A stretch of 64,000 bases of DNA, taken from NCBI GenBank assembly GCA_004431415.1, contig QPMI01000062.1, forward strand, positions 310,001 through 374,000, read 5' to 3'. The notes below the pieces were generated by a model. That model was given only the letters and a program-made list of their open reading frames with translations. It did not search any database and had not been told where the DNA came from. The translations under genes and the position numbers were made by a program. This document shows positions 31,989-43,578 of this stretch, piece by piece. This DNA comes from Cyanophora paradoxa (taxonomy: Eukaryota > Glaucocystophyceae > Cyanophorales > Cyanophoraceae). Position 1 is the first letter of the stretch. Every line of letters begins with the position of its first letter.

Positions 31989-34900
31989 TCAGCGGCGGGA
32001 GCCGGCGCTGTGGGGGGCGAAGAGGGAGGGCGCGGGGGCCCGGGAGGCCGAGGCGGAGCGGGGGCCCCCGACGGCCCCGCCGCGAGGCGGGGCGTGGAAG
32101 GAGCCGGCGCGGGGCACGGGGGCCGCCCCCAGCGCCGCCCCGGCTGCGGCGCGTGGCGCGGCGCCTGTCCCGTCGACGTCGACCGCGCCAGCGCGCCCTG
32201 CGGGGCTGGCTCGAGGCCGGGAGGGCGCGGGGCGCGGGGTGCGGGGCGCACGGGGGCGGGGTAGGCGACGGGGTAGGCGAGGGCGGGGCCGGGGGCGGGC
32301 GGGGCCGGCCGCCGCTGGCGGAGCGCTGGAGGAGGACGGGGCCCCCGCGGGGGCCCGCGCGACGGCGAGGCGGCCGCCAGGGCCGGCTGGAGGCCCTCGG
32401 GAGGCGCGCCCCCGCCGGCAGCTGCGGCCAGCCGCCATCAGCTCCTCCGAGGGGCCCCAGGGGGCGGGCGGGAGGGGGTGGGAGGAAGGGGGGAGGGGGA
32501 TGGGGGCGGGGCGCACGTAGAGGACCCCGTCGCGGACCTCGGCCCCCGGGGGGCCACCACGTAGCGCGGGGGTACAGCCACCACCGCCGCCGCCGCCGGG
32601 CGCACCGCCTGAGGCGCCGTCACCTGCGCTCGGCGCGTTCGGGCCGCGGGGCGCGGGATGCGGGGGCGCGGGGCGGGCGGGGGCAGGGCGGCTCGCCACG
32701 GTCGGGGGCGGCGTCGTCGTCGCTTGCGGCGGCGGCGGCGACGTCGGCGACGTCGGCGCCGGCGCCGCGGGGCGCGGCGGGGCGGCCGGCGGCGGCGCCT
32801 GCAGGCGGGCGGCCGGCACGTGCCCCGGGGTGGGAAGGGCGGGTGCGGGGCCCGGGGCGGGGCGGGAGCGGGGGGCGCGGGGGCGGGGACGCGGCCCGGG
32901 GCAGCGGGGCGGGCGGGGCCTCGTTGACGGTCGTCTCGCCGCTGACGCTCTCGCTCTCCACCCGCTCCCGCTCGAGGTCGGCGTCGTAGTCCGCCTCCCC
33001 CGTGGCGCCCGCCCCGGAGGCCCCCGACGAGGAGGAGAGGCCCGCCCGCTCGCGCGCCGCCGGCTGCGGCGGCGGGCTCTCCACGCGCTCCCGCGAGCGG
33101 CGGCGGCGCGAGAGCGGCCGCGACTGCGGCGGCGAGGCCGGCGCGGAGGCGGAAGCCGCGGCCGGAGCGGGCGCCGGGGCCGCGAGGGGCGAGCCCGGCG
33201 CCTGCTCCGCAGGGTGCTCGGGCGCGGGAGCGGCCTTGCGGGCGGGCGACGCCGGGGGCGAGGCGGCCTTGGCGGGGACGCCGGCGGCGGGCGCGGGCGG
33301 CTCGGCGACCGCCACGATGTCGTCGAACGTCTCCCGCTCCCGCGCCAGCCGCTGCGGCGCCCTCAGCGGCTCAGCGGCAGTTCAGGGGCGGGGCGGGGCG
33401 AAGCGGGGCGCGCCGCCGGCTGCGGGGCGGGGGCGGGGCGCCGGGGGAGGCGGCTGCGCCTCCGATGGCCTCGGCGGCGCGCTGGCGCCAGCCTGCGATG
33501 GCCTGCAGCTGGCGGGGGTCCACCGGCGCGGCCTCGCCCGAGGGCGCCCTCTGCAGCGGCCTGCGGGAGATCGCGCGCTCAGCGGCGCAGCCGTGCGCCT
33601 CGAGCGGCTCTAGCGAGGCGCACGGCGGCGGCTGGGGCGGCGCGGCGGCTCCCTGCGGCGCCTGCGGCACCTGCGGCCTGCGCGCCCCGTGGTCTCATAC
33701 CCGACCGCAGAGTGCCGCGCGGGGGAGGGGGCACTGGCGGGGCTCGCGGCGGGGCTTTGCGGCGGCCCTCTCGAGGGGGAGGCGCCCCAGAAGCCCCGCT
33801 GGGCCTTGTCCTCGGGGTCCAGGGCGACCGCCACCGAGGCCGCCCCGCCCGCCCCGCCCCGCACCCTCCGCCGCCGCCGCGCCAGCCTGCCCCGGGGTCG
33901 GTCCGGGCGGGGCGGGCGGGGTGTGGCGAGGGGCGGCCGGGCGCACACGGCGGCGGCGACGCCGGCAAAGATGAGGGCCGCCCCGCCCACCGCGATGACG
34001 GCCGCCAGCCAGGGGCTCCGCTGGAAGACGCCCGCGCCGCTCTCCGTCCCGCCCCCGGCCGCCAGCGTCGAGTTCTCCTCGAGGCCCAGCCCCGGCCCGG
34101 GCGCTGCGAGCGGGGGCCCCTCGGCGGGGGCGGCGCGGGAGAGGCCGGGGCGGCGGAGGCGGGCACCGAGGGGCCCCAGCCCGGGTACATCCCAGGAGGC
34201 GTCGGGGGTGGGGCGCTTGACCTTCGAGCCGTCCCCTGCGCCGGGTTCAAGGCCGAAGCGAAGAGAGCGAGGGGGGAGTCCGGGGGCACTCGCCGAGGAC
34301 GGGTACAGAAACCTTGGTGAGAAGGGGCATCGGGTACGCCAGCGGCTCCTGCAGAGGGGGCCGGGCTCAACGATGGGGCCGCCGGGCGCTGCGGAGGGGT
34401 ACGGCACCCGGCCCCAGACGAGCTCGAGGGAGCCGCTCCACGTGCCGTCCGACGAGATCGCGTTCTCGCTCAGCTGAACTGCGGGGGGGGGATGAGAGGG
34501 GGGTACAGAGGCAACAAGGGGGCCCAGCGGGGCGGACCGGAGAGGTTGGGGACGATGGGGATGCGGTCGGAGCGGCCCTGGATGGCCGTCACCGCGAGTT
34601 GCGTCGTGAACGCCTGCCTCGTCTCCCCCTGCCCGCCAGCGAGGGTCCGACGGTGAGCGGGCGCGCGCCACGAGGCGAGGGCGGCGGGGGCGGCGGGCCC
34701 GGATGATGTAGCGAAGGGCGATGTCGAGGGTGGGCGGGTCGGCCGTCAGGTCGGCCATCGTCTCCACGTAGTCGACCGCCCCGTACACCGCGTCGTTCGC
34801 CAGCGCCGGCGACGGCGGCGCCGGCTTGCACACCAGCCCGCGGCAGTCCGCCCGCGGCACGCAGAACTCCGGCGCTGCGCCGCCGTGAGGAGAGGTGCGG

Positions 34901-35850
34901 GAGGGAGCGGAGGGGGGCGCGCGGACCGGTGAAGGCGCCGCACTTCTTGCTGGCGAGGGGCACGCTGGGGAGCAGCTCGTCCCCCGCCACCGCCACCGCC
35001 TCCGACCGCCCCTGCGCCCCGGCCCCGCGCCCCTCGCCCCGGCTCTCCCCGCGGCTCTCCCCGTGGAGCGAAGGGGGCGCGCCTGCACGTCCAGGTTCGA
35101 GGCCAGGAGCACGACCACCGCGTAGTCTGCCGTCCGCTCAAGCGGAGCGTCGCGTGCGGCTGGAGCAGAGGGGGCGGGGACCGGGGCGGGAGGGGAGCCA
35201 GGGGGGCACGGAGTAGAGGAGGGTGCCGGAGAAGGGGGAGCGCTGGGAGATGACGTGCGCGACGGGCGCCCCGATCGGCAGCGGGCCCAGCGCGTCCACC
35301 ACCAGCACCACCTGCGCACGCGGCCGCCCCGCCGTCCCGCGCTCCCATCAGCACTGGGCCACGCGCCACCGGTCTGCGACGCACCCGGACGCCCGTCACG
35401 TTTGCGGAGACGTTGGCGATGTTCCCCGTCGTCTTCCACGTGATGGTGTACGTCTGGCCTGCGCGCGGGAAAGCGAGAGAGCGGATTCTCGGCAGGGAAG
35501 CGCGGGCGAAAGCGATGGGCCGAGCGCCACGAGAACTACGCTTCAATGCAATTGCATGCGCCAATAAAGCGCTGGCGTCGATGGCGCGGGCGGAAGTGGG
35601 GTGGCTGAGGAGAGCAGCCCGACGGAACACGCGCGCGCTGGGCCACTTAACTTTTTCGAATGTCGTTGGCTCTGCCGGCTCATCGATTGTGATGGAAGGA
35701 GCTGCGAGGGCGGCCCGCGAGTTAGCGGGGAGAACGGTTTCCGCCGGCAGTTAGGGCGGAGCACGGGCGGGGCGGTCGCTCACGAATCAGCTGCGCCGCC
35801 GCGCAGGCGAGCGCGGCGAGCAACAGGGCCGCCGACGCAAATCGATTCAT
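31989..35850 (-). CDS. type I membrane protein with Pro/Ser-rich cytoplasmic tail
   Basis: The start ATG is at 35850-35848, giving a signal peptide MNRFASAALLLAALACAAAQ. An intron joins to QTYTITWKTTGNIANVSANV, then VVLVVDALGPLPIGAPVAHV and ISQRSPFSGTLLYS, which resembles the beta-sandwich of Kre9/KNH-type wall proteins (tentative). More luminal segments follow: DYAVVVLLASNLDVQA, SVPLASKKCGAFTG, EFCVPRADCRGLVCK and DYVETMADLTADPPTLDIAL, then QAFTTQLAVTAIQGRSDRIP and LSENAISSDGTWSGSLELVW. One membrane helix is clear (SPWLAAVIAVGGAALIFAGV, near 34005). The rest is a long Ala/Pro/Arg/Ser cytoplasmic tail (SGASGAGATGEADYDADLER, VSGETTVNEAPP). The 3' end is uncertain: I chose the stop near 31989 because coding-like composition continues to there, but it could end earlier. 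The start lies 144 bp from the divergent AP180-like gene. Confidence 0.5.
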
Positions 35851-35994
35851 TGAATTTTGGGGGAAGAGGTCCGGGAAGGGTACGGCACTGTGCGACGTGT
35901 CGGGCCAACGAACCAAGAGCCGCAGCGTGCTTGACGCTCGTTCGGCTAGGCTAGCAGCTTTCGTTCAGCGCGGAGCGTTCCCGTAGTCGCTCCC

Positions 35995-38900
35995 ATGGAC
36001 CGGGAGTCGATACGAAAGCTCAAGGTCAAGAGCAAGGACATCTTCCAGGCTTTCTCTGCGCTGAATGAGACTGAGAAGGTGCTGCTGGGAAATCGGCACA
36101 GCCGCCGGCCCCGCCCGCCGCGCCCGCAGGCGCCAGCGCCGTGCTGATGGCGACCGGCGCGCCCCTGCAGGCCGTCGTAAAGGCCACTAACAGGCGCAAT
36201 CGTCTTCCGAAGGAGAAGCACATCCGCAGTGCGCTTGCCGCCCGCGCCGGGGAGCGCGCCAAGTGGTTGTTCTTCCCGCGTCTCATGTGGCCGGCGCGGC
36301 GCGCCCTGCAGCCATTCTGATCAAGTCTCGAGGCGGCGATGTTGTCAATCTGTGCCGGGCCCTCTTCCGGCGCTACCACGAGAAGGAATTCCAGGTGGGA
36401 CGATTGCTGTTCCTTCTTGCGACCGCTGGGGTGCCGCGCTCACTGTTCCGAACCTGCCATACTCTGCAGACTGTGCTTAAGGCTCTTTACGTCACGCACC
36501 GCACCCTGCGCGACGGCTCGAAGTACTTCGTCGACGAGTGCTTTGCAGGCAAGCACCACCTCCAGCTGAATAGCTACGTGGACAAGACAAATGCCGAATG
36601 TGAGTCAAGCTCGCACTTCCCCGCCCGGCGGCCCGGAGTCGGGCCCGGCCCCGCTAACGTGCAGCAGCGCGCGACCAGACCCTCTTCATCCGCGTGTACG
36701 CCCAGTACATCGAAGAGTGGGTCACGACCTACCGGGTTCGTTCCAAGACGAAGCAGAGCCTTCTGCCCGCGCGCCCCGCGCTACCTTGCCCGCCTGATCC
36801 ACCGTGGCGCAGCAAAGCTCCATTCGGCCCCCTGAGCGCGACGGCTTCGAGGATCCCGAGAAGGTTCACGATTCTTTGCATCTTTCTAAATGCGCTTAGC
36901 GCCGCCTTTAAGACATGTCAGCTGCCGCCGTTTTTGTTCCGTTGCGCTACGAGAGGGCCCTGACGGTCCTGCCGCGCGCAGCTCCGGAAGAAGGAAAGCG
37001 AAGACATGCGCAACGTTTCGATCAAGGACCTGCTGCACGAGATCCCGCCGCTGGTGCGCGGCTCCGGCGCCGGCCGCCCGCGTCCCTCTCCCGACGCCGT
37101 CCGACGCCGTCCGCCGCAGATGAACCAGCTGCGCGCCGCGATCCACTGCGAGGTCCGCACGAGCCCTGCGCGGGCCCCTGCGGGCGAAGCGATGCGATGG
37201 GGGCGCGCAGCCGACGGGCGGGGCGCTGCGGCACGTGGTCTCGCTGAGCGCCTTCACGCTCGTGCTCCGCGACACCTTCCGCCTCTACCGCCTCCTCAAC
37301 GAGGGCGTCATCCGCATCCTCGGTCCGCGCGCCGCGCGCCGCGCGCCGCGCGCCCCGCTGCCCTCGCGCCGCGGCGCCGAGCGGGCCGGCCGCAGACGCG
37401 TACTTCGACATGGAGCGGAACGACGCGAAGGAGGCGCTCAAGATCTACCGCGCCTTCGTCACCGAGACCGACGCCCTCATCAAGTACTACCAGGGTCCGC
37501 CCCCCCCGCAGCGCCCTCCCGCCCCCCTCCCGACCGACCGGGCGGGCCCCGCAGTGGCAAAGAACTCGGGTGCCATTGAGTCTCGGGCCATCCCGGACGT
37601 CAAGCCGGTGCGCCCCGCCCCGCCCCGCCCCGCCCCCGCCGCCCGCCCGGGCCGCGCCGAGCCGCGGCGCAGTGCCCGCCGGACTTCATCGACTCGCTGG
37701 AGCTCTACATCGACACGCTGAAGAAGGGGAAGAAGATGGAGAACAAGCCGAAGCTCTCGCTGCCGCGCGCCGGGACGCCGCCGCGCTCGGGCTCCAACTC
37801 GCCCCGGCGGCGCGCCTCGCGGGACGTCGAGAAGACGGAGGACGGCTCGAGCAGCGACTCGTCCGAGAGCAGCGGCAGCGGCAGCGACAACGACCGCTCC
37901 TCCCGCAAGAAGAAGGGCAAGGACAAGAGGGGCAAGGACAAGGACAAGGGCAAGGAGGAGAAGGGCAAGGAGGAGACCCCCAAGAAGCAGGACCTTCTCA
38001 GCTTGGAGACCCCCGAGACGCTGGCCGCCGCCTCCGGCGGCACCGACTTCTTCGGTCCGCCTCGCGCGCCCCGCCGCCCCCCGGCCCCGCGCCCGCCTGA
38101 CGCCGCCGCCCGCAGCGTCGCCCTCGGCGGCCGCGACGGACTTCTTCTCGCAGCCGGCCGCCGCCGCCGCCTTCGCATCCTCCTCCAACCCCTTCGCCGC
38201 CGTGCGCGCCCCGCCCGCCCACGCGGGGAGCGCCGGGCCGACGGGGCGGGGGCAGGGGGCGGAGGCCTCGTCGAACCCCTTCTCGGCGACGCCGCCGATG
38301 TTCCCGTCGAGCCCGTCGATCAGCCCGACGGGGGGCAGGGGCGCGAGCAACCCGTTCGCCGCGCCGGCCGCCTCGAACGGCTTCCACGCGCTCCCGCCCT
38401 CCGCCGGCGCCCTCGGCTCCATGGCCCCCGGCGGCCTCCCCTCCGCCAACGGCGGCCCCCCCGCCCAGCAGTCCTTCTTCTCCCCCGCCTCCCCCGCCTC
38501 CGCCCAGCAGCAGCAGCAGTCCTTCTTTAGCACCACCCCCTCCCACTCCCATCCCGGTGCGCCCCCCCCGCGCCCGCGCCCCGCCGCTGTCGCCGCCCCG
38601 CCCCGCCTTACGCCGCGCGGGCCGGCAGACCCGTTCGCGGCGGCCTTCGGGGGGCCCTCGCAGGGGCAGGGGGCGGGGGCGTCGGGCTCCTTCTTCCCGA
38701 CGTCGCCGGCGCAGCAGCAGCCGATGGGCTCGATGCAGGGCATGCAGCAGCAGGCGCAGCAGCAGGCCCAGCAGCAGGCGATGGCCTCCATGCAGGGCAT
38801 GCAGCAGGGCATGGTGCGCCCCGCCGCCCCGCCCCCGCCCCCGCCCCGCCCCGCCCCGCCGCCCACGCTGCGCAGATGGGCTTCGGCTCCCAGATGGGCT

Positions 38901-39350
38901 TCGGGCAGCAGCAGGGGATGATGTCGGGCATGGGGATGGCATCCATGGGGCAGCAGCAGCCGATGGGCGGCATGCAGCAGCCGATGGGCGGCATGCAGCA
39001 GCCGATGGGCGGCATAATGCACGGCGGGATGATGGGCGGGCAGATGGGCGGGCCCGCGAGCGGCGGCGTCATCGACCTCAGCGGCCTCTACGCCTCGCAG
39101 CGGCCCATGCAGCCGATGCAGGCCATGCAGCCGCAGGCCACCCCCGCCGACGGCCAGCAGCAGCAGCAGCAGCAGCAGCGACCTGCGTCGACCGGCCCTG
39201 GCGACGCCTTCAAGCCCTCGCACGGGCAGATGGACGACCTGTGCGGCCGCCTTCCCGCGCTGCACCCTGCTTCCATCCGCGCTGACCTTTCTTACGCGCC
39301 GCAGCGTCTCCGCATTGATGACGACAAACTTCTCTGGCAAGAAGTCCTAG
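35995..39350 (+). CDS. AP180/CALM-type clathrin assembly protein (ANTH domain)
   Basis: This endocytic adaptor binds PIP2 through its ANTH domain and recruits clathrin, AP2 and EH proteins. It starts MDRESIRKLKVKSKDIFQAF. The PIP2 motif AVVKATNRRNRLPKEKHIR has the K-x9-K-x-K-H pattern. The ANTH solenoid continues with ILIKSRGGDVVNLCRALFRR, VLKALYVTHRTLRDGSKYFV, LFIRVYAQYIEEWVTTYR, RNVSIKDLLHEIPPLVRG, LVLRDTFRLYRLLNEGVIRI and DAKEALKIYRAFVTETDALI. The tail has a Lys/Ser stretch (PRAGTPPRSGSNSPRRRASR), three NPF motifs (SSNPFAA, SSNPFSA, ASNPFAA) for EH domains, DPF (ADPFAAAFGG) for AP2, and Gln/Met/Gly repeats (QQPMGGMQQPMGGMQQPMGG). The last intron (GTGCGG to GCCGCAG) puts the end at VSALMTTNFSGKKS, with the stop at 39348-39350; read without it, the frame ends at 39394. 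Confidence 0.9.
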
Positions 39351-39752
39351 AAAGGGCTTCAGCCAGACTTAGATATCTGTTAGAACTTGGCTAGGTTAGA
39401 ATGCTTTCTCGTTCCTGTCTTGCGATCGGGGCGCCTGTACGTCTACAAATCCAAATGCGACACCCTCAGCACTTGCACGTGCACGTGAAACCAACCCGCC
39501 AGTGACCCTCACACCCTAAGCCTGGTCGGAAAAGTTATCGTTCATGAAGGCACATGCCAGGATGAATTCAATGTTGAAAGAGAGGGACCAGCATTTTGTA
39601 CAAATACATCGTACGGGCCACGAAGATCGCGGCTCCGACGCATCGACAAACCACACAGGGAAAGGAAGCGGAACTACCTGAGCCTTCTAAAACTCTCGGG
39701 AAGGATGGGGTAACGGAGCAGCTGCAGATGCGCGGCGAGGAAAAGGAGCCGT
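39351..39752. other. intergenic, convergent 3' ends
   Basis: These 402 bp lie between the 3' ends of the AP180-like and ClpS genes and are AT-richer than the genes. GCACGTGCACGTG lies at about 39471-39485. Nothing else recognisable. Confidence 0.5.
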
Positions 39753-40599
39753 CTAAACATCCTCAGGCTCGATAGAAGACCACAGCTGATATCCCTTCAG
39801 GCCCTCGCAGTAGTACTCGGCGTGCTCCTTCTCGCAAACGATAACGACACCTGAAATGGAAGATCAGATGGGAGGCAGCTGAGCGACGGCAGCGCAATTG
39901 CAGCGGGCGCACCAACACCAGTTGTGTGCGCCTCGAGCATGATATTGACGGCCTGCGCGGAGACGACCCGTAAGGAGACCGCGCGTGTGCAGCGATGCTT
40001 CCTTCTATGCTCTAGAAGAAAAGGGCTCGCACGGGCGCGCGCCGCGCCTATGACTTCGCGGCACGCGGCCCAGTCACCCGCTCTCTCGAGCATTCCGAAG
40101 GCGAGCGAACCTCCTGGTGGGAGATGTTGGGGACCACAGTACGGATCGCCTTGATCACATACTCCATAGTGTTCGCCTCGTCGTTGTGCAGGAGCACCTT
40201 CCACTTGCCCATGAACTCCTCCTCGTTCTCGCGTTCCTTCGACTTGGCACCATCGCCGCCGGTTTCAACCTCCGGCTTCGCGGATGCGGTGTCGGTCTGA
40301 AGCCCGGTCTTGGCGATCTTGGGCGCCGGCTTCAAGACGACCGCGCTGGTCGGGGGCACTACTGTGGCTGCCTGCGACCGCACAACGAAGCGGCGGGTCG
40401 CCGGGCTGCTATCGGCCGTCGAACGAGCGTCCACATGTACACCCACATCGATCTCGCCCGCGAAGAACGTCGAGCGCCGAGAGGACACCGAGGAGACGGG
40501 TGCAGGCTCTGCGGGCTGGAAGCAGGCCGAGGGCGTCGCCTGAAGAACAGAGCCGACGACGCGGCCAGCTCGGAGCGGGACGGCGCTGCAGAACGCCAT
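39753..40599 (-). CDS. CLPS: ClpS-type Clp protease adaptor, plastid-targeted
   Basis: ClpS delivers N-degron substrates to the ClpC/ClpP protease. The start ATG is at 40599-40597 (MAFCSAVPLRAGRVVGSVLQ). About 115 residues of Ser/Ala/Arg-rich leader and Glu-rich linker precede the core EEFMGKWKVLLHNDEANTME, then YVIKAIRTVVPNISHQEV. That contains the HND substrate-pocket motif. An intron follows, then VNIMLEAHTTGV, a second intron, and VIVCEKEHAEYYCEGLKGYQ then LWSSIEPEDV, with the stop at 39755-39753. Helix AV.IML.AH..G and the end VV..CEKEHAEYYCEGLK are hallmarks of plant/algal ClpS. The leader argues for import into a plastid, supporting a photosynthetic host. The start is 126 bp from the divergent SET-domain gene. 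Confidence 0.9.
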
Positions 40600-40725
40600 G
40601 GCAACCGATGATTTTGCGGAGCAAGCGAACTGTACCCGGGTGAATTTGAAGAACTTGAGGAGCGCGACCAGCGCACCGGCTGCAGCGAAGCGAGGGCACG
40701 CGCAGCACATTCCGGATCTGCGGAG

Positions 40726-43346
40726 ATGGCGGGCGGCGGCGGCGGCTCGTTCACGATCTACAACGCGGGGCTCATCGGGCTCGTCCTGACATGCATGCTG
40801 AGCGGCATCTTCATCACGAAGACGGTCATCAAGAAGGAGCCAAAGGGTGCGCCCATTCGACGCATCGGGCGCGCCATCGGCGCGCATTGGAGCTGCGTGG
40901 CCGCTAGGGCGGTTAGCCGCCGCGCGATGCCGGGCCGGCTACTCCTTGCGCTAGCCTCGCGCGGTGCTGGATCGGTTAGCAGTGTCGGCGGCAGCGCGCT
41001 CCGTCGCTGGTCGCCCGATGCCGTTGAGGCGAGTGGTGCGGCGCTGACGCGTCGCGTTCAGATGAGGTCGAGGCGTTCTACTTCTGGCTGCAGGACAACG
41101 GCGCCATCATCAACAAGGTCGCGCTGCACGACTGCCAGGCCGTCGGCCACCACCACAAGCACGCCCAGCCGACGGGCGCCTCCGCCCTCGCGACGGTCGC
41201 CCACGGCGGGCGCGTGATCGCGTCCGAGCTATTGAAGGTGCGCATCTCGCATCCTCCCGCCGTCGGGCCCACGGCAGCCGACGCCGGCTTCGCTCCGCGG
41301 CAGGAGGGGCAAATAGCTATGGACATTCCCGGGAAGCTGGTGCTGAACTGCGACAACCACCACTTCTCGTTCCTGTTCCCGGGCAGCATGCCCCGCCGCG
41401 AGCGCTTCTGCGCGGCGCTCCGCCTGCTCGTCGAGAAGAACCGCGGCGCCGAGTCCTTCTGGGCCCCCTACATCAGTGCGCCGGCCGCCGGCCGCCCGCC
41501 TTGTGCTCCTCACGGGCCGTGCGCGCAGAGCTCCTGCCGCGCGAGAGCATCCTGCTCTGGTACTGGACCAAGGAGGAGGTCGCCGAGCTGCAGAACCCCC
41601 TCGCGAACCGTGCGCGTGCCGCGCCGCGCCGGCCGGCGCGGGGCTGGGGCGACGTGCGCGGCAGGCAAGCTCGAGGAGCTGAACAGTGAGCTGGTGCTCG
41701 CGTACAACACCGCCGTCCTCCGCATCGTCCGCGTGCGTCCCGCCGCCGCGCCGCCCCCGCCGCCGCCGCCGCCACCACGCCGACCGCGGCCAACGCGCGG
41801 GGCGCAGGGGGAGCCGAAGAACGCCCCGGCGGAGCTCTACACGCTCGATAACTACCGCTGGGCCGTCTCCATCGTCTCATCCCGCTCCTGGCAGGCGCGC
41901 CCCGCCCCTGCCCTGCGCCGCCGCGCCCCGCCCGCCGCCGCCGACGGGTGCCGGCGCGCAGGTCGGTCTGGTCCCTTCGCGGATATGGTCCACCACCACG
42001 CCAAGAAGGCGAGCCGGGCCCGGGCGGGCCGGGGGCGGGGCGGGGCGGGGCCGGGTGGGGCGGGGCGCTGAGGGGCGGGGCGCAGGGGCGGAGCTGGAGA
42101 CGTACATCACGACGATCGCGGGGCAGCGCTCCATCACCAACGTCGTTCTGCGCGCCGCCCGCTCCTACAACGCAGGCGAGGAGGTCCGCCCGCCGGCGCC
42201 GCCCTCCCCCGCCGCCCCCCCGCCCCTCACGCCGCCGCCGCTGCAGTTCTACGGCAGCCACGGGGCGCGCATGAGGTGCGGGGCGCGCGCGGCTCTCGCC
42301 CGCGGCCGGCGGCGGCCGAGCGTCGCCTCGCAGCGGGATCGACAGCCTGGCGACCTTCGGGGACCTGCCGAGCTGGGACCTCGACATCCACGAGCACCAG
42401 ATCCTCGTGCGCCCGCCCGCCCTGCGCCCCGCCCCGTCGCCCTCGCCCCGCGCCGAGGGCCGCCGGGCCGCGACGCAGATCCCCTTCCCGAACACGACGC
42501 ACAGCCAGCGGCTCTCGGCGATGATGGCTGACCGCCTCATGACCCTCGGCATCATCGACGAGGAGACGCGGTGCGCGAGGCGCCCAACGCGCCGGCAGCC
42601 GCCCCGCGCCCTCCGAGCGGGGCGCAGGGAGACGCGGTGGATGCTCAAGCACAACGAGCTGGCCTACGAGATGGTCGAGTTCGCCCGCATCGCCGTCTTC
42701 GACCACCCCATGAACGTCCGCGCCCCCGAGCCCGCGCCCCCTTGGCCGTCGCCTCCGCCCACGCGCGCGCCCCCGCCAGATCACCGAGGACGGCAAGTTC
42801 GTCGCCCCGCCGCCGGTGCGCCCCGACACCTTGTCCCGCCCCATCCCGGCGTCCCGCCCGCGCCGGCGTCGAGCGAGCGCGGGGGCGCAGGGCTTCATCG
42901 ACCTCGACAACGAGTGCAAGGCGCTGCGCTACCTGTACCAGAACCTGCGGGACACCCTCACCAAGTACCCCACCTCGCTCGCCGTGCGGCCCTCCCGCCC
43001 ACCGCCCCCCCCCCCCCCTCCCTCCCGCTTGCCGACCGCGGGGCGGGTGCAGGCGGACCGGCGGATCATCGAGACGGAGGCGGGGACGATGACGTACCGC
43101 CGGCGCGCGGCCGTGGAGTGCCGCATGAACGCCAAGATGATCCAGAAGGCCGTCATGAAGGCCCGCCCCGACGCCGCCCCCGCCCCGGCCCCCCTGCCCG
43201 TGCTCGCCGTGACGCCGCCGGCGGCGCAGCTGACGGAGAAGGCGCGGGACGACCTGATCTACGACGTGCGCAAGGCCGACGAGAAGGCCGTGCTTCCGCC
43301 CGCCTGCAGCGAAGGCTGGGAGCCCCTCGACCCCAACTACGGCTAA
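40726..43346 (+). CDS. membrane-anchored SET-domain methyltransferase (SETD3/Rubisco LSMT type)
   Basis: The gene starts MAGGGGGSFTIYNAGLIGLV, and the N-terminus forms one membrane helix (LIGLVLTCMLSGIFITK). The next exons encode the split SET domain: FYFWLQDNGAIINKVALHDC, GGRVIASELLKV, LLPRESILLWYWTKEEVAEL, DNYRWAVSIVSSRSWQ, VGLVPFADMVHHHAKK, AELETYITTIAGQRSITNVV, LRAARSYNAGEELQFYGSHG, and after an intron IDSLATFGDLPSWDLDIHEH. This is the order found in SETD3/SETD6/plastid LSMT enzymes (PFADM.NH, then GEE....YG, then the helical substrate-binding half). The C-terminal half continues HSQRLSAMMADRLMTLGIID, NECKALRYLYQNLRDTLTKY, RRRAAVECRMNAKMIQKAVM and ends GWEPLDPNYG, with the stop at 43344-43346. 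The usual NH(S) dipeptide reads HH, which could affect S-adenosylmethionine binding. At least fourteen short exons. Confidence 0.8.
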
Positions 43347-43578
43347 GCCCCGAGCCCGGCCCCATGTGTGTGTTTCCCAGCTCTGTAGTTGTCTAGTGTG
43401 CAATCTCCGACTGCGTTTTCTCCCGCGATCGATATCCGGGGCGCTGCGCTCGACACGACACACATCTCACATTGAAAACACAGCTGAATCAAATTATGCG
43501 GGAGGGGCTTTACAGTTTAAAACCACAAGTATGGCACAACAGAGACTTCAGGGCGAAGTCGTGAGCCCGGGCCGCTAG

